Shown: positions 43,753-54,525 of the stretch, in pieces
Position numbering within the stretch: the stretch's first letter is position 1
How the letters are laid out: the number at the start of each line of letters is the position of its first letter
Program-made: the position numbers and the translations under genes
Notes under the pieces: model-generated
The model's database searches: none
The model's input: the letters and a program-made list of their open reading frames with translations, nothing else
Told to the model about the DNA's origin: nothing
DNA from: Zanthoxylum bungeanum
Lineage: Eukaryota; Streptophyta; Magnoliopsida; Sapindales; Rutaceae
Length of the DNA stretch: 64,000 nt
NCBI GenBank assembly: GCA_019454045.1
Contig: SKCR01018431.1
Span: 186,001 to 250,000 of the forward strand
Reading direction: 5' to 3'

Positions 43753-45786
43753 TGTCGGTTACTAAAATTAGTCCCAAGGAAAGATTAAGCATATGAAATA
43801 CAACAAAATGAATATATTAATGAACTTGAAGCATGGCGGAATCATACTTACAAAGCTTTTGTGATGAAAAGATGAACAAAGGTTGAAGCTCCAAGATCCT
43901 TGAAGTTTCGGCCAAGAGGAGAAAAGAGTTGAAAGCTCCAAGCTTTGTGTATTCCATGCTCGAAGGTGGTTTCCCTATCACCTCCTTGATTCCTTGCTTG
44001 TGCTAGCAAAAATGGAGATGAGAAAACAATCTTCTACCTTGTATGTGCAGCTCACGGCGTGAGCAAGAGAGAAAGAAGAGGAGAGTGTTTCACTTTTAAT
44101 TTTGTTCCTTTTGCATGCCAAAAACCGTGAGAGACAAAGGAAATGAAAAGTGATATGATATCTAATACCAATAGAATTTTTTAATGCAAAAAATCCTTCA
44201 AAACCGTGCATGGCTTTCCCTCCAAAATGAAATCCATCATTTGCCATCATTACCACACTTTGAGATTAGAGACAATGTATCATCCCACAAAGGTGACTAG
44301 ATACATCCACCATCTATTCGTATTAAGTAATGAGATATCGCGATGTGATTTGCGGATATCACTCGATTCAAAATACGAATGTGTCCGCAAACACTTTCTG
44401 GCTCGGTTTCGTCATTCCGAATTAACGAATTTCCGTCGCGACGTGAATTAAATAATTACGCCTTGTGAAATTACTATTCAGTTCGCTAATGAATTAATTC
44501 TAAATTAATTCGTTTGCCTGAATTAAATCCGATTTTAATTCCGCGTCGAAATCTAATTTCGTTAATAAATATCGAATATAATTATCATTAATTATTAATC
44601 GATTAATACAATATTCGAATCGATCAATTCTTCAAATTCTCTCTTCTATATTTAATCATTATTATATCCTAATTCATAATCGAATATAAATCGTTATCAT
44701 CGATCTCTCTTCCTAATAAGGCAATCAAGATAAATCTCCGATTAATCCAAGATTAAAGTTCGAATCAAAAAGCATAGGTGAATCTTCAGGAAGCAACCCA
44801 AGAGATCTCCGGATATGTGGCTAGCAGTAATACGGTCGTTGGATAATCCAAATACGTACGTACCTTGTACTACGTTTTTACGATTTACAAGACAAGGTTG
44901 GCTATAGCAAAGCGCCATGCCTACCCAATTCTCCAGAAATATTCTTACTGGAATATTAGATCTATATCAAGCGTAGTATATCGTAGTATTGCGTACATCG
45001 ATCCAGTATCGGACGATCACATGTTAGGCCGGGGGCTGGAAATGTGTCTGCCCCGTACGAAACATATATCGGACATCAAGCAACTAGTCTCTTTAAATCG
45101 GGCAATACTGACCTAGTCATATTGTCCCGACGGTTGCAACCTTTTATAGAGCACTAGTTCTGTATCCTGCGTGATCATCAACTCCATATGTCTGAAGTGA
45201 CACTTCCATCTTGACATCACACCCAGTGCACTCCGATTCCTGATAAACCCAGAAGAGGTGAACACAGAACCACCGTTAAGGTCCCCCAACCACCAAAACC
45301 AAAGTTACCTACCTATTAGCGAGCAAAGCTCATGAAGTCTCAGGTTAAGACCATATACACCTACCCTGATGGCGGCCTCCCAGACACACAGACATACTAC
45401 AATGGGATTCCGCGGGGTCTATCCAGAGCGAAGGCTGTTTTCGTACCATCGGTAAAACACACCTCCTATCGCACTTGCATAAGTATCTACTATAAAATAT
45501 ATGAGAACCCGTTGTGCCCTCACAACATGCACAAGTGCAATAAAGTCTATTATTCCGCCATATCGATGTCCGCTCGATAATATCCGACTAGGGATATTTA
45601 ATGATTTAAACCTTTATGTAGATACTGTATCATATCATCTCAATACGGAATTAATCATATGGACTTTCGCCATTTATATATCAAAGTAAATAAATTACAA
45701 AACGGCCAATAATTATCACACATAGTTATTTGTACAATAAAATATCATTTACAAAACAGTGAAGCTATGGGTCATAATGTCTAACA
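43753..45786 (-). repeat. Element A 3' LTR
   Basis: The 2034-bp LTR has minus-strand ends TGTTAGACATTATG and ACCGACA. It matches 51857-53842 with many substitutions and an extra ~80 bp of AT-rich sequence near 44580-44700. Frames inside it are not genes. Confidence 0.95.
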
Positions 45787-45799
45787 ATCTCCCACTTGG
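45787..45799 (-). other. Element A polypurine tract
   Basis: On the minus strand CCAAGTGGGAGAT directly precedes the LTR start TGTTAG. Confidence 0.85.
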
Positions 45800-46098
45800 C
45801 CTATAGCAGTCCAACAAGCATCTAATACCATTCGAACTATGATAATGTCGTTCAACCTGAAGATTGCGGTAAAAAACAGGCGGATCCGGATCTGCAATGT
45901 TGTATCTGATGAGCCTTCTCGAGATTTAATCTCCCGAGAATCTCCGAAGGACGAATACCGAAGAACGAAGAAGATCGTTGATGAGAGACCTTGGTTCCTT
46001 AGCTTGTGCTATAGCCCCGTTATTGTCACAATACAATGGAATGGGCTCAACTGCTAACGGAACTACTCCTAATCTAATTAGGAACTTTTCGGAAAAAA
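45800..46098 (-). other. Element A 3' untranslated region, no gene seen
   Basis: This 300-bp stretch lies between RNase H and the polypurine tract. It may still hold the decayed end of RNase H. No open frame supports a gene. Confidence 0.5.
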
Positions 46099-46368
46099 CT
46101 ACTCCTTTGCTGCTTCCGACGCAGCAATATACTCCGCTTCTGTCGTTGAATCGGCAACAGTATCTTGCTTGGAAGATTTCCAGCTCACTGCTCCGTTATT
46201 CAAACAAAAAATGTACTCGGATTGCGACTTGAAGTCGTCCTTGTCGGTTTGGAAACTTGCATCGGCATACCCAGATACCACAAGTTCTCCTTCTCCGTAA
46301 ATTAAGAAAGCATCCTTAGTTCGTCTAAGATACTTAAGGATATTCTTACTGCCATCCAGTGACCTCAC
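46099..46368 (-). pseudogene. Element A RNase H (Copia)
   Basis: Blocks ILKYLRRTKDAFLIYGEGEL, VVSGYADASFQTDKDDFKSQ and VSWKSSKQDTVADSTTEAEY identify Copia RNase H, with the catalytic Asp in YADAS and the Glu in TTEAEY. It ends with EAAKE and lacks the normal C-terminal part. It is out of frame with RT. Confidence 0.9.
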
Positions 46369-46483
46369 CTGGATCGGCCTGATAGCGACTGCACATGCTA
46401 AACAAGATCAAAGCACAGGTACACAGGGCAGTGACATAATGGCAACATGATCGATCCGACTGCCGAGGCGAACGGTATCCGAC

Positions 46484-47224
46484 TCATGTTATCTCTCTCT
46501 TCTTGAGTCTTAGGACACATGTCCTTAGACAGAGAGGTACCACGTAACTTGGCATCAATCCCTTCTTGGATTGATCCATGCTGAATCGCTTCAACACTTT
46601 GTCAATATATGTACTCTGGGAGAGTCCAAGCAGCTTTCTAGATCTATCGCGGTAGATCTTTATTCCCAGAATAAAGGCTGCTTCTCCCAGATCTTTCATG
46701 GAGAATTTTAATGAAAGCCAAGCTTCACCGACGTTAGCATGGGAATGTCATTGCCTATAAGCAATACATCGTCGACATAAAGGACAATAAAAGTCAGTGC
46801 TCTCCCACTAACCTTCTTGTATACACAAGGGTCATCTTCGTTTTGCACGAAATTATATTCTTTTATGATTTCATCAAAACGCTGATTCCATGACCGTGAT
46901 GCTTGCTTCAATCCATAAATGGATCGATTTAACTTACAAACCTTGTTTGCAAGTCTAGGTACGATAAAACCGTCAGGCTGTTGCATATAAACATCCTCCA
47001 AAAGGTTTAATCATGGCAACGGGTGAGAAGGTTTCGCCATAATCAACACCATATTGTTGACGATACCCCTTTGCTACAAGCCTAGCTTTGTATGTTTGCA
47101 CGTTGCCATCCATGTCGGTCTTCTTCTTGAAGATCCATCTGCATCCAATAGGTTTTACACCTTCTGGTGCATCAACCAGTGTCCAAACTTGGTTGGCATA
47201 CATGGAATCCATCTCAGACTTCAT
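46484..47224 (-). pseudogene. Element A reverse transcriptase (Copia), internally deleted
   Basis: The N-terminal part (47224-46973) has [17 protein letters not shown] and [20 protein letters not shown]. The next frame (47001-46708) has [11 protein letters not shown] and YVDDVLLIGN, the active-site YVDD. A third frame (46699-46484) gives KDLGEAAFILGIKIYRDRSR, the thumb. Between SPVAMIK and LLEDVYM about 35 residues normally present in Copia RT are missing, including the segment with the first catalytic Asp. The enzyme cannot be functional. Confidence 0.9.
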
Positions 47225-47419
47225 GGCTTCTTGCCATAAAGCGGAATCAATATCTTGTATTGCTTCCTCATACGTAGACGGTTTATTATCCTCAATAAGA
47301 TTAATATCTACACGAGGCGAGATCAGGTACCCATACCTCTCAGGTACTGTCCTGACTCTCTCTGACCTACGCGGTCCTTGTGTATATGAAGGTTGTGGTA
47401 CAAACTCATCCCAGATGGT

Positions 47420-48534
47420 CTATTCATGTTCCGTCGTTGATTCATTGCCAGGAACAGTATCACCACGATTTTCATCGAGCTCCACTTTCCTCCCACTTAC
47501 CACTGCATAAGAATTCCTTTTCAAGGAAAAATGCATGTAGAGCAACAAATACTTTGTTCTCTTGCGGGTGATAGAAGTAATATCCTTGGTTTCCCTAGGA
47601 TATCCTACGAAAAGGCATTTATCTGATTTGGGTTCTAATTTGGTACCTTCCAAACGTTTAACATATGCCCATCAACCCCAAATCTTCAGGAAAGAGAAAC
47701 CCGGTTTCCTTCCTGTCCATATCTCGTTTGGAGTCTGTTCAACAGACTTTGACGGAACCTTATTCAAAATAAGTATTGCACTGCTTAATGCGTATCCCTA
47801 GAAGGATATTGGTTAGCTCAGTGCGACATCATCATGACCTTACCATGTCTAACAAGGTACGGTTTCTCCGTTCAGACACACCGTTTAATTGCGGTGTTCC
47901 AGGAGGAGTCCACTGTGAAAGAATACCATGTTCTTTCAAGTAATCTTGAAACTCATAACTTAAGTATTCGCCACCACGGTCCGACCGTAATGTCTTAATA
48001 CTCTTGCCTGTTTGTTTTTTCAACTTCGTGTCGAAACTCTTTGAATTTCTCAAAGGTTTCCGACTTGTGCATCATTAGATACACATAACCGTAACGTGAT
48101 GCATCATCCGTAAAGGTTACGAAGTATCGATATCTACCTCTAGCTTGGCTAGACATGGGCCCACATACGTCACTATGAACGAGGGCTAACAGTTCTGTGG
48201 CACGTTCACCTTTACCGCTAAAAGGTGATTTAGGCATTTTGCCTAAAAGACAAGATTCGCAGACATCATATGAATTAGGATCAAATCCGTCCAAGTACCC
48301 ACTCTTCGAAAGTATGGATATGCGAGTCTTATTAATGTGTCCTAGACGACAATGCCACATGTAAGCTTCATATTTTAGATTACTCCTTTTGAGCCTTTTG
48401 TTTGTCATTTTGTGTTTAGGAGATTCATTTACATTCAAAATATAAAGACCATTATTTGCAACAACATTGCAAATTTCTGCATCATTTTTTATATAAATAA
48501 CACCCAGTGTTTCTAAATACAAAAGTGTACCCAT
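47420..48534 (-). pseudogene. Element A integrase (Copia)
   Basis: The frame from 48534 carries the zinc-binding HHCC region (WHCRLGHINKTR, then CESCLLGKMPK) and the first catalytic block HSDVCGPM with TFTDDASRYGYVYL. The next frame (48053-47832) has LRSDRGGEY and NGVSERRNRTLLDM, holding the later catalytic Asp and Glu. The C-terminal part (47653-47420) has KSDKCLFVGYPRETK. Frameshifts lie near 48040 and 47830. The region between 47654 and 47831 is homologous but lacks an open frame. Confidence 0.9.
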
Positions 48535-48641
48535 GCTGGGTTAACAAAGATACAGATATAATATTCCTAGTTAAACTAGGTATATAATAACAGTTCAAAA
48601 GTTAAGTACATGCCCTGAGGGCAGTTCCAAAACAAAAGTCC

Positions 48642-48872
48642 CTACAGCCAAAACAGCAACTGGTGTTCTGTTCCGACTCGTAGGTCAACCTCCCCTGAAG
48701 CCAGCATCCTGCTATTCTGCAGATCCTGCAAATCAGTACAAATATGAGCAGCACAACCAGAATCAAAAATCCAATTTTTAAGACTAGAAGTAGTCATATT
48801 TATTTCAATAACAAACATACCAGAGGCTGGTGCCTTGCCTGCCTTGATATCCTCCTTGTGTCCTTTGCCCAT
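48642..48872 (-). pseudogene. Element A aspartic protease (Copia)
   Basis: The active-site segment WIFDSGCAAHICTDLQ is typical of Copia proteases. The frame opens with MGKGHKEDIK directly after the gag zinc knuckle and ends early after HQLLFWL. The rest of the protease up to 48534 is decayed. Confidence 0.85.
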
Positions 48873-49656
48873 TCGGCAGTCACGTTTCCAGTGACCCTTC
48901 TTGCCGCAGTGAGGCAGACATCTTGAGACTTGTCCCTAGGCTTCCCAGAAGCTTTTGTCAACTTGCCTTTACCCTTTTTCTTATGTTTCTTCTTCCTCAC
49001 CCCTCCAGTAGCTTTGGGCCCAGCCTTTGGCCTCTGAGAGGTCGACAAAGTGCGCCTCGCGCTTGCCCCCTTTTGGAGTTCTTTTTGCTTCAAAATGGAT
49101 AACAATTCTCCAAGAGTGTCATCTGTATCCATCAACTTGTAGTTGATTATGATTTGTTTCCAAGTATCAGGAAGTGACTGTAAGATCATATCTATGGTCA
49201 GCTCAGCCTCCAAGACTATTCCCATTGGCCAACTCATCAATATCGGCGATCATTTGAGCCCCGTGGGCCTCAACTGATGCGCCTTCAGTCATTCGGGCGC
49301 GGAAGAGTTTCTTCACCAACTCATATCTCCCCATCACTTATTGGAGCGGTGGAGATCTCGCAGTCTAGCCATGATATTATAAGGATCCAAGTCCCTATTT
49401 TGGCGACGAAAGTGCTGAGTCATCGAAGCTAACATAATAGCCTGAGCTGTGTCACAATCACTGCTGTGAGTTTTCCATAACTCCAGCTCAAGTGGGTCAG
49501 TGGGCTTAGGCGAGAGGTGAGAGGTATCTGTATAGTGTACAACATCCTCTCAGCCCCAAGGACTATCCTCAGGTTCATTTCCCAGTCAGCAAAGTTTGTG
49601 CCCTTAAAGACATTATCACCCATGATGATATCTCGGAAATTTCCTTTGCCTGCCAT
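48873..49656 (-). pseudogene. Element A gag (Copia, UBN2-like)
   Basis: The ATG at 49656 gives MAGKGNFRDIIMGDNVFKGT, followed by NFADWEMNLRIVLGAERMLY, a common Copia gag start. The second part (49240 onward) reads ILQSLPDTWKQIIINYKLMD and a Lys-rich stretch KKKHKKKGKGKLTKASG. A CCHC zinc knuckle with HCGKKGHWKRDC-type coding is present at about 48870-48910, but one base is missing, so it reads in another frame. Two or more frameshifts break the gene. Confidence 0.88.
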
Positions 49657-49916
49657 CTTAACTACGATAGTCCAACTATATAGTTAACGATAAAGTGGGT
49701 ACAGTCAAACTGTTACAAAAAAATAACAATGTATTAGTCCAACTAATTATAATAAATAGACGAAATAATTTTGAAGAACGCGTAGGCAAAGTATCTGAAT
49801 GAAATTGCAAATTCAACAGCCTCCCACTATTTTCATCAAGTCTCTAACCCTCTGTTGAGAACTCGGGAAATCCTATTTCTAGTGCTAGGCTAGGATCCCG
49901 TTAAATAACACACAAC

Positions 49917-50291
49917 CTTGACTTTGGCCAACAAGCTGTATGCTATTTAACTAGGTAGGTAGATCTCACAGATCAATTGGATCCAATCCAATTCCTAGAT
50001 CCGGTTAGGTGGACATCCAAGTCCTAAACATATAGCGTATGCCAATGTATCTAATACATTTTCTAACCATATCCTCCGAATCATCTAGGCCTTTGCTTTG
50101 GCACAACAAACCTAATGATTCCAGTTAAGCGGGACCCATTGACAAGGATAGTTTCGTAATCAATGTCGTTGGACAAGAAGTGATCTTGACTTTGGCCAAC
50201 AAATCACAACTTGGACAAGACACCGATGTGGAACAAAACTCTCATGATTCAAGTACATCCTAATTGACAAGGTCTTGACTTTGGCCAACAA
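49917..50291 (-). repeat. CTTGACTTTGGCCAACAA repeats in the A leader
   Basis: The motif occurs at 49917, 50185 and 50274 on the plus strand, with a diverged TTTGCTTTGGCACAACAAA at about 50093. B has the same four in order (60276, 60448, 60544, 60635). Confidence 0.85.
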
Positions 50292-51841
50292 ACCAATGCC
50301 AATCGGATCTTGAACAAGAATCATTCAATGGAAGGATAATCGCTTAATATAGATTGAGGGATTTTGCGTAATTGGCAACCAATTTATTATCTTTGTTAGG
50401 TCTCATCAACATACACCCTTAAGCATGCTTCTAAAACATCATAAAGCGCGGTAAAGTAAATTAATAGTGATATACGGATGGATATAACACAACTTGTTCC
50501 TAGAACAAATCACTCTTTCCTCTCCCTGCTAGCACTATTCTACTACTACCCAATTACATAATACAATAAGAGAAACCTCATTTGCATTGAGGGGAATCAG
50601 GTGAGAAGAGAATACAAAGAGATAAAAGAGATAAGGCTGGGACAGCAGGTCAGGTCCAATTTATAAATTCTAAATTTACAATAATTTCTAAAATTACCCT
50701 TTCCCTTCTAATATCCATCCGATATACACTATTCATTCATCACATACATATATATTCAAACAAGACATGCTTTTACAACCAATCTAATCCAATTAATTAG
50801 TCTTTGTTTAAATGATCATCCAATGTTCAAACAACGGTTTTGATTTTGCGCGAGTCCAACTCGGTTTCGTTTGAGATTACATTATTACGAATTGAATTAT
50901 ATCGAACTACTTATTAAATCTAATTTAATTCGTATTCAATACTAATTGAATTATTTAATTCCAAATTAAATGTTTACACTTTTAATGTGCTTTAAAGACT
51001 TAGATTCTAAATCTAATCTAATTGGGTCTCAAAGCCCAACTAACATCCAATGTTTGTTTAATTAAAGTCCGATGGGCTTTCAATTGATTTATTAAGGCTT
51101 GGGCTTTGGTCAATGTGGGCTAAATCCAATTACCAAGCCCAAAAAAAAAAAAAGAATCACCCTTAAATGCCACAAAATCAATTTCAAGCCCATAAGGCCC
51201 AATTAAACTTTAAAGCCCATTATGCTACATTTGGACTTAATGGAGTGATTTAGGCCCAAATTGGATCCAATCCTTTTGGCCCAAATCTACTTGGCCCAAC
51301 CAAGCCCATTATGCCCAAATATAATAATACAAGCCCAATTTAACAATTAAGCCCATTATTTAAATTTCAATATTCCAAATTTTAAAATTCAATTAATTAA
51401 AGTGTAATACCAAGATTAATACATTAAACCAAATATATCAAAATACCATTTAATTTATTAATCATCTATTGTTCAAAACATATGTCCAACATAATTTGAA
51501 CAAAAACAAGTCCATTTTCATGTCCATTAGTATTCGGCCAAGTGAGATTTTTGTGTCGATTTGTTTTTCAATCCAATTGAATCACTAATCTACATCCCGT
51601 ATACATTTTAAGTCATCCAATGATCTTGTACACAAAAAATTCCAACACATCCAATGTTCATACCCATTCGGCCAAGGTTACATTTTTGGGGAAAAATCAT
51701 CCAATGCATTTTTCTCAAAATTGATTCCATATAATATCATTCTATATACATGTAAGCATACTCATTCATCAAATTTCAAAAGAACATGCTTCAATCAATT
51801 TTACCCAAATTTTAACCTAATATATTTCATGCTTAAACATA

Positions 51842-51855
51842 GCTCAATGATACCA
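51842..51855 (-). other. Element A primer-binding site
   Basis: The minus strand reads TGGTATCATTGAGC, one base after the LTR end. The first eight bases fit the initiator-Met site; the rest diverge. Confidence 0.75.
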
Positions 51856-51856
51856 T

Positions 51857-53842
51857 TGTCGGTTACTAAAATTAGTCCCAAGGAAAGATTAAGCATATGA
51901 AATACAACAAAATGAATATATATAATGAACTTGAAGCATGGCGGAATCATACTTACAAAGCTTTTGTGATGAAAATATGAACAAAGGTTGAAGCTCCAAG
52001 ATCCTTGAAGTTTCGGCCAAGAGGAGAAAAGAGTTGAAAGCTCCAAGCTTTGTGTATTCCAAGCTCCAAGGTGGTTTTCCCTATCACCTCCTTTGATTCC
52101 TTGCTTATGCTAGCAAAAATGGAGAATGAGAAAACAATCTTCTGCCTTGTATGTGCAGCTCACGGCGTGAGCAAGAGAGAAAGAAGAGGAGAGTGTTTCA
52201 CTTTTAATTTTGTTCCTTTTGCATGCCAAAAACCATGAGAGACAAAGGAAATGAAAAGTGATATGATATCTAATACCAATAGAATTTTTTAATGCAAAAA
52301 ATCCTTCAAAACCGTGCATGGCTTTCCCTCCGAAATGAAATCCATCATTTGCCATCATTACCACACTTTGAGATTAGAGACAATGTATCATCCCACAAAG
52401 GTGACTAGATACATCCACCATCTATTCTTATTAAGTAATGAGATATCGCGATGTGATTTGCGGATATCACTCGATTCAAAATACGAATGTGTCCGCAAAC
52501 ACTTTCTGGCTCGGTTTCGTCAATTCTGAATTAACGAATTTCCGTCGCGACGTGAATTAAATAATTACGCCTTGCGAAATTACTATTCAGTTCGCTAATG
52601 AATTAATTCTAAATTAATTCGTTTGCCCGAATTAAAATCCGATTTTAATTCCGCGTCGAAATCTAATTTCGTTTAATAATATATCGAATATATTATTTTA
52701 TCGATTAATTCCAATTAATCGATCTCTCTCTCTCTCCTAATAAGGCATTTTATCCAAGATAAAGTTTCTCCGTTATTAATCCAAGATTAATAAAGTTCGA
52801 ATCAAACATCATAGGTGAATCTTCAGGAAGCAACCCAAGAGATCTCCGGATATGTTGGCAGTAAATACGGTCGTTGGATAATCCAAATACGTACGTACCT
52901 TGTACTACGTTTTTTACCGATTTACAAGACAAGGTTGGCTTCTAGCAAAGCGCCATGCCTACCCAATTCTCCAGAAATATTCTTACTGGAATATTAGATC
53001 TATATCAAGCGTAGTATACAGTAGTATTGCGTACATCGATCCAGTATCGGACGATCACATGTTAGGCCTGGGGCTGGAAATGTGTCTGCCCCGTACGAAA
53101 CATATATCGGACATCAAGCAACTAGTCTCTTTAAATCGGGCAATACTGACCTAGTTATATTGTCCCGACGGTTGCAACCTTTTATAGAGCACTAGTTCTG
53201 TATCCTGCGTGATCATCAACTCCATATGTCTGAAGTGACACTTCCATCTTGACATCACACCCAGTGCACTACGATTCCTTATAAACCCAGAAGAGGTGAA
53301 CACAGAACCAGTTAAGGTCCCCAACCACCAAAACCAAAGTTTACCTATTGTCGCAAGTACTAGCGATGCAAGTCTCAGGTTAAGACCATATACACCTACC
53401 CTGATGCGGCCTCCCATAGACACGCAGACATACTACCAATGGGATTCCGCGGGGTCTATCCAGAGCGAAGCTGTTTTCGTACCATCGGTAAAACACAACC
53501 TCCTATCGCACTTGCATAAGTATCCTATACTTAAATATATGAGAACTATGCCGTTGTGCCCTCACAACATGCACAAGTGCAATACTAGTCTATTCCGCAT
53601 TATCGATGTCCGATCTCGATTCTACTCCGACTAGGGATATTTAATGATTTAAACCTTTATGTATTGATACTGTCTCATATCATCTCAATACGAAATTAAT
53701 CATATAGACTTTCGCCATTTATATATCAAAGTAAATAAATTACAAAACGGCAAAAGGCAATTTCATTATCACATAGTTAATTTTGTACAATAATACAATA
53801 TCATTTACAAAACAGTGACGCTATGGGTCATAATGTCTAACA
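51857..53842 (-). repeat. Element A 5' LTR
   Basis: The 1986-bp LTR is flanked outside by ATAAG. It holds a run of short inverted repeats, including GAATTAAAATCCGATTTTAA followed by TTC at 52629-52651, and CGTCGCGACG near 52543. Confidence 0.95.
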
Positions 53843-54525
53843 ATAAGAAGTACAGTATAATCAGAAGTATACATACAGTTAAACTCCCATCGAAACTACC
53901 GGAACCAACCTTCTCTGTATGAACCCATTAGGTGAAAAACAGTAGAAGATAAAACTATATTAGAGTCTAAACCGCACTACAATGTCCTAAGTTATACAGA
54001 CAAGCAGAGACAAGAAATTATAGTGAGGAACCGATAAGCAGCCTAGTATAGACGTATGTACGTATATACCTTCCAGAGTCAAAGCCAAAGTAAAAGAACC
54101 CAGTTACAGGAAGAACAAATAACTATAGAGATAAAAGATCCGTAAGTAAAGGAGACTCTTAGAATATATCTTCTCGTAGAATAAATATGAAGAGTCTAAC
54201 CAGTCAAGAAATGGAAGGAGTGGACATAAACCATGAACCTAATACACTTTGGAATTAATAGCTCAGATGAGAAATGAGCTGAAGTAAGTAGAGTATAAAA
54301 AAAATCTAGGAACGAGATTCCTTGATGCACCATAAGAGTTAAGACATAACCGTAGTATAAAGTAATGAGCCAGAAGTTATGGAAAAGGAATGATGTGTTC
54401 CTTCTCGATCCAAAGTTCAAAAGTACTAAGTATGAAACATAAGCCAAGATAAGAGAAGGACTATGGCGAACGTGAGTTAGTTCACAAGAAAGTAAAGAGT
54501 ATGTTGGACAGTTATGACCTATATC
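53843..54525 (+). other. Element H interior, continued
   Basis: This is the part of H between A and B, again purine-rich and without a credible gene. The minus-strand frame 54196-54648 runs into B's LTR and is a chance frame. Confidence 0.6.

Larger units (their letters stand above)
49657..51856 (-). other. Element A 5' leader, no gene seen
   Basis: This 2.2-kb untranslated region lies between the 5' LTR and gag. Next to gag are CTTGACTTTGGCCAACAA repeats (49917, 50185, 50274; a variant at 50094). Next to the LTR are about fifteen GCCCA/TGGGC motifs (51028-51360). The remainder is AT-rich. Confidence 0.75.
43753..53842 (-). mobile_element. Element A: full-length Copia element, broken gag-pol
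   Basis: This is a 10,090-bp minus-strand element with LTRs 43753-45786 and 51857-53842 and target duplication ATAAG (43748-43752 and 53843-53847). The primer-site complement is at 51842-51855 and the polypurine-tract complement at 45787. Order on the minus strand is gag, protease, integrase, RT, RNase H, which defines Copia. Every domain has stops or frameshifts, and RT has lost a catalytic segment. It is inserted in H. Confidence 0.96.
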
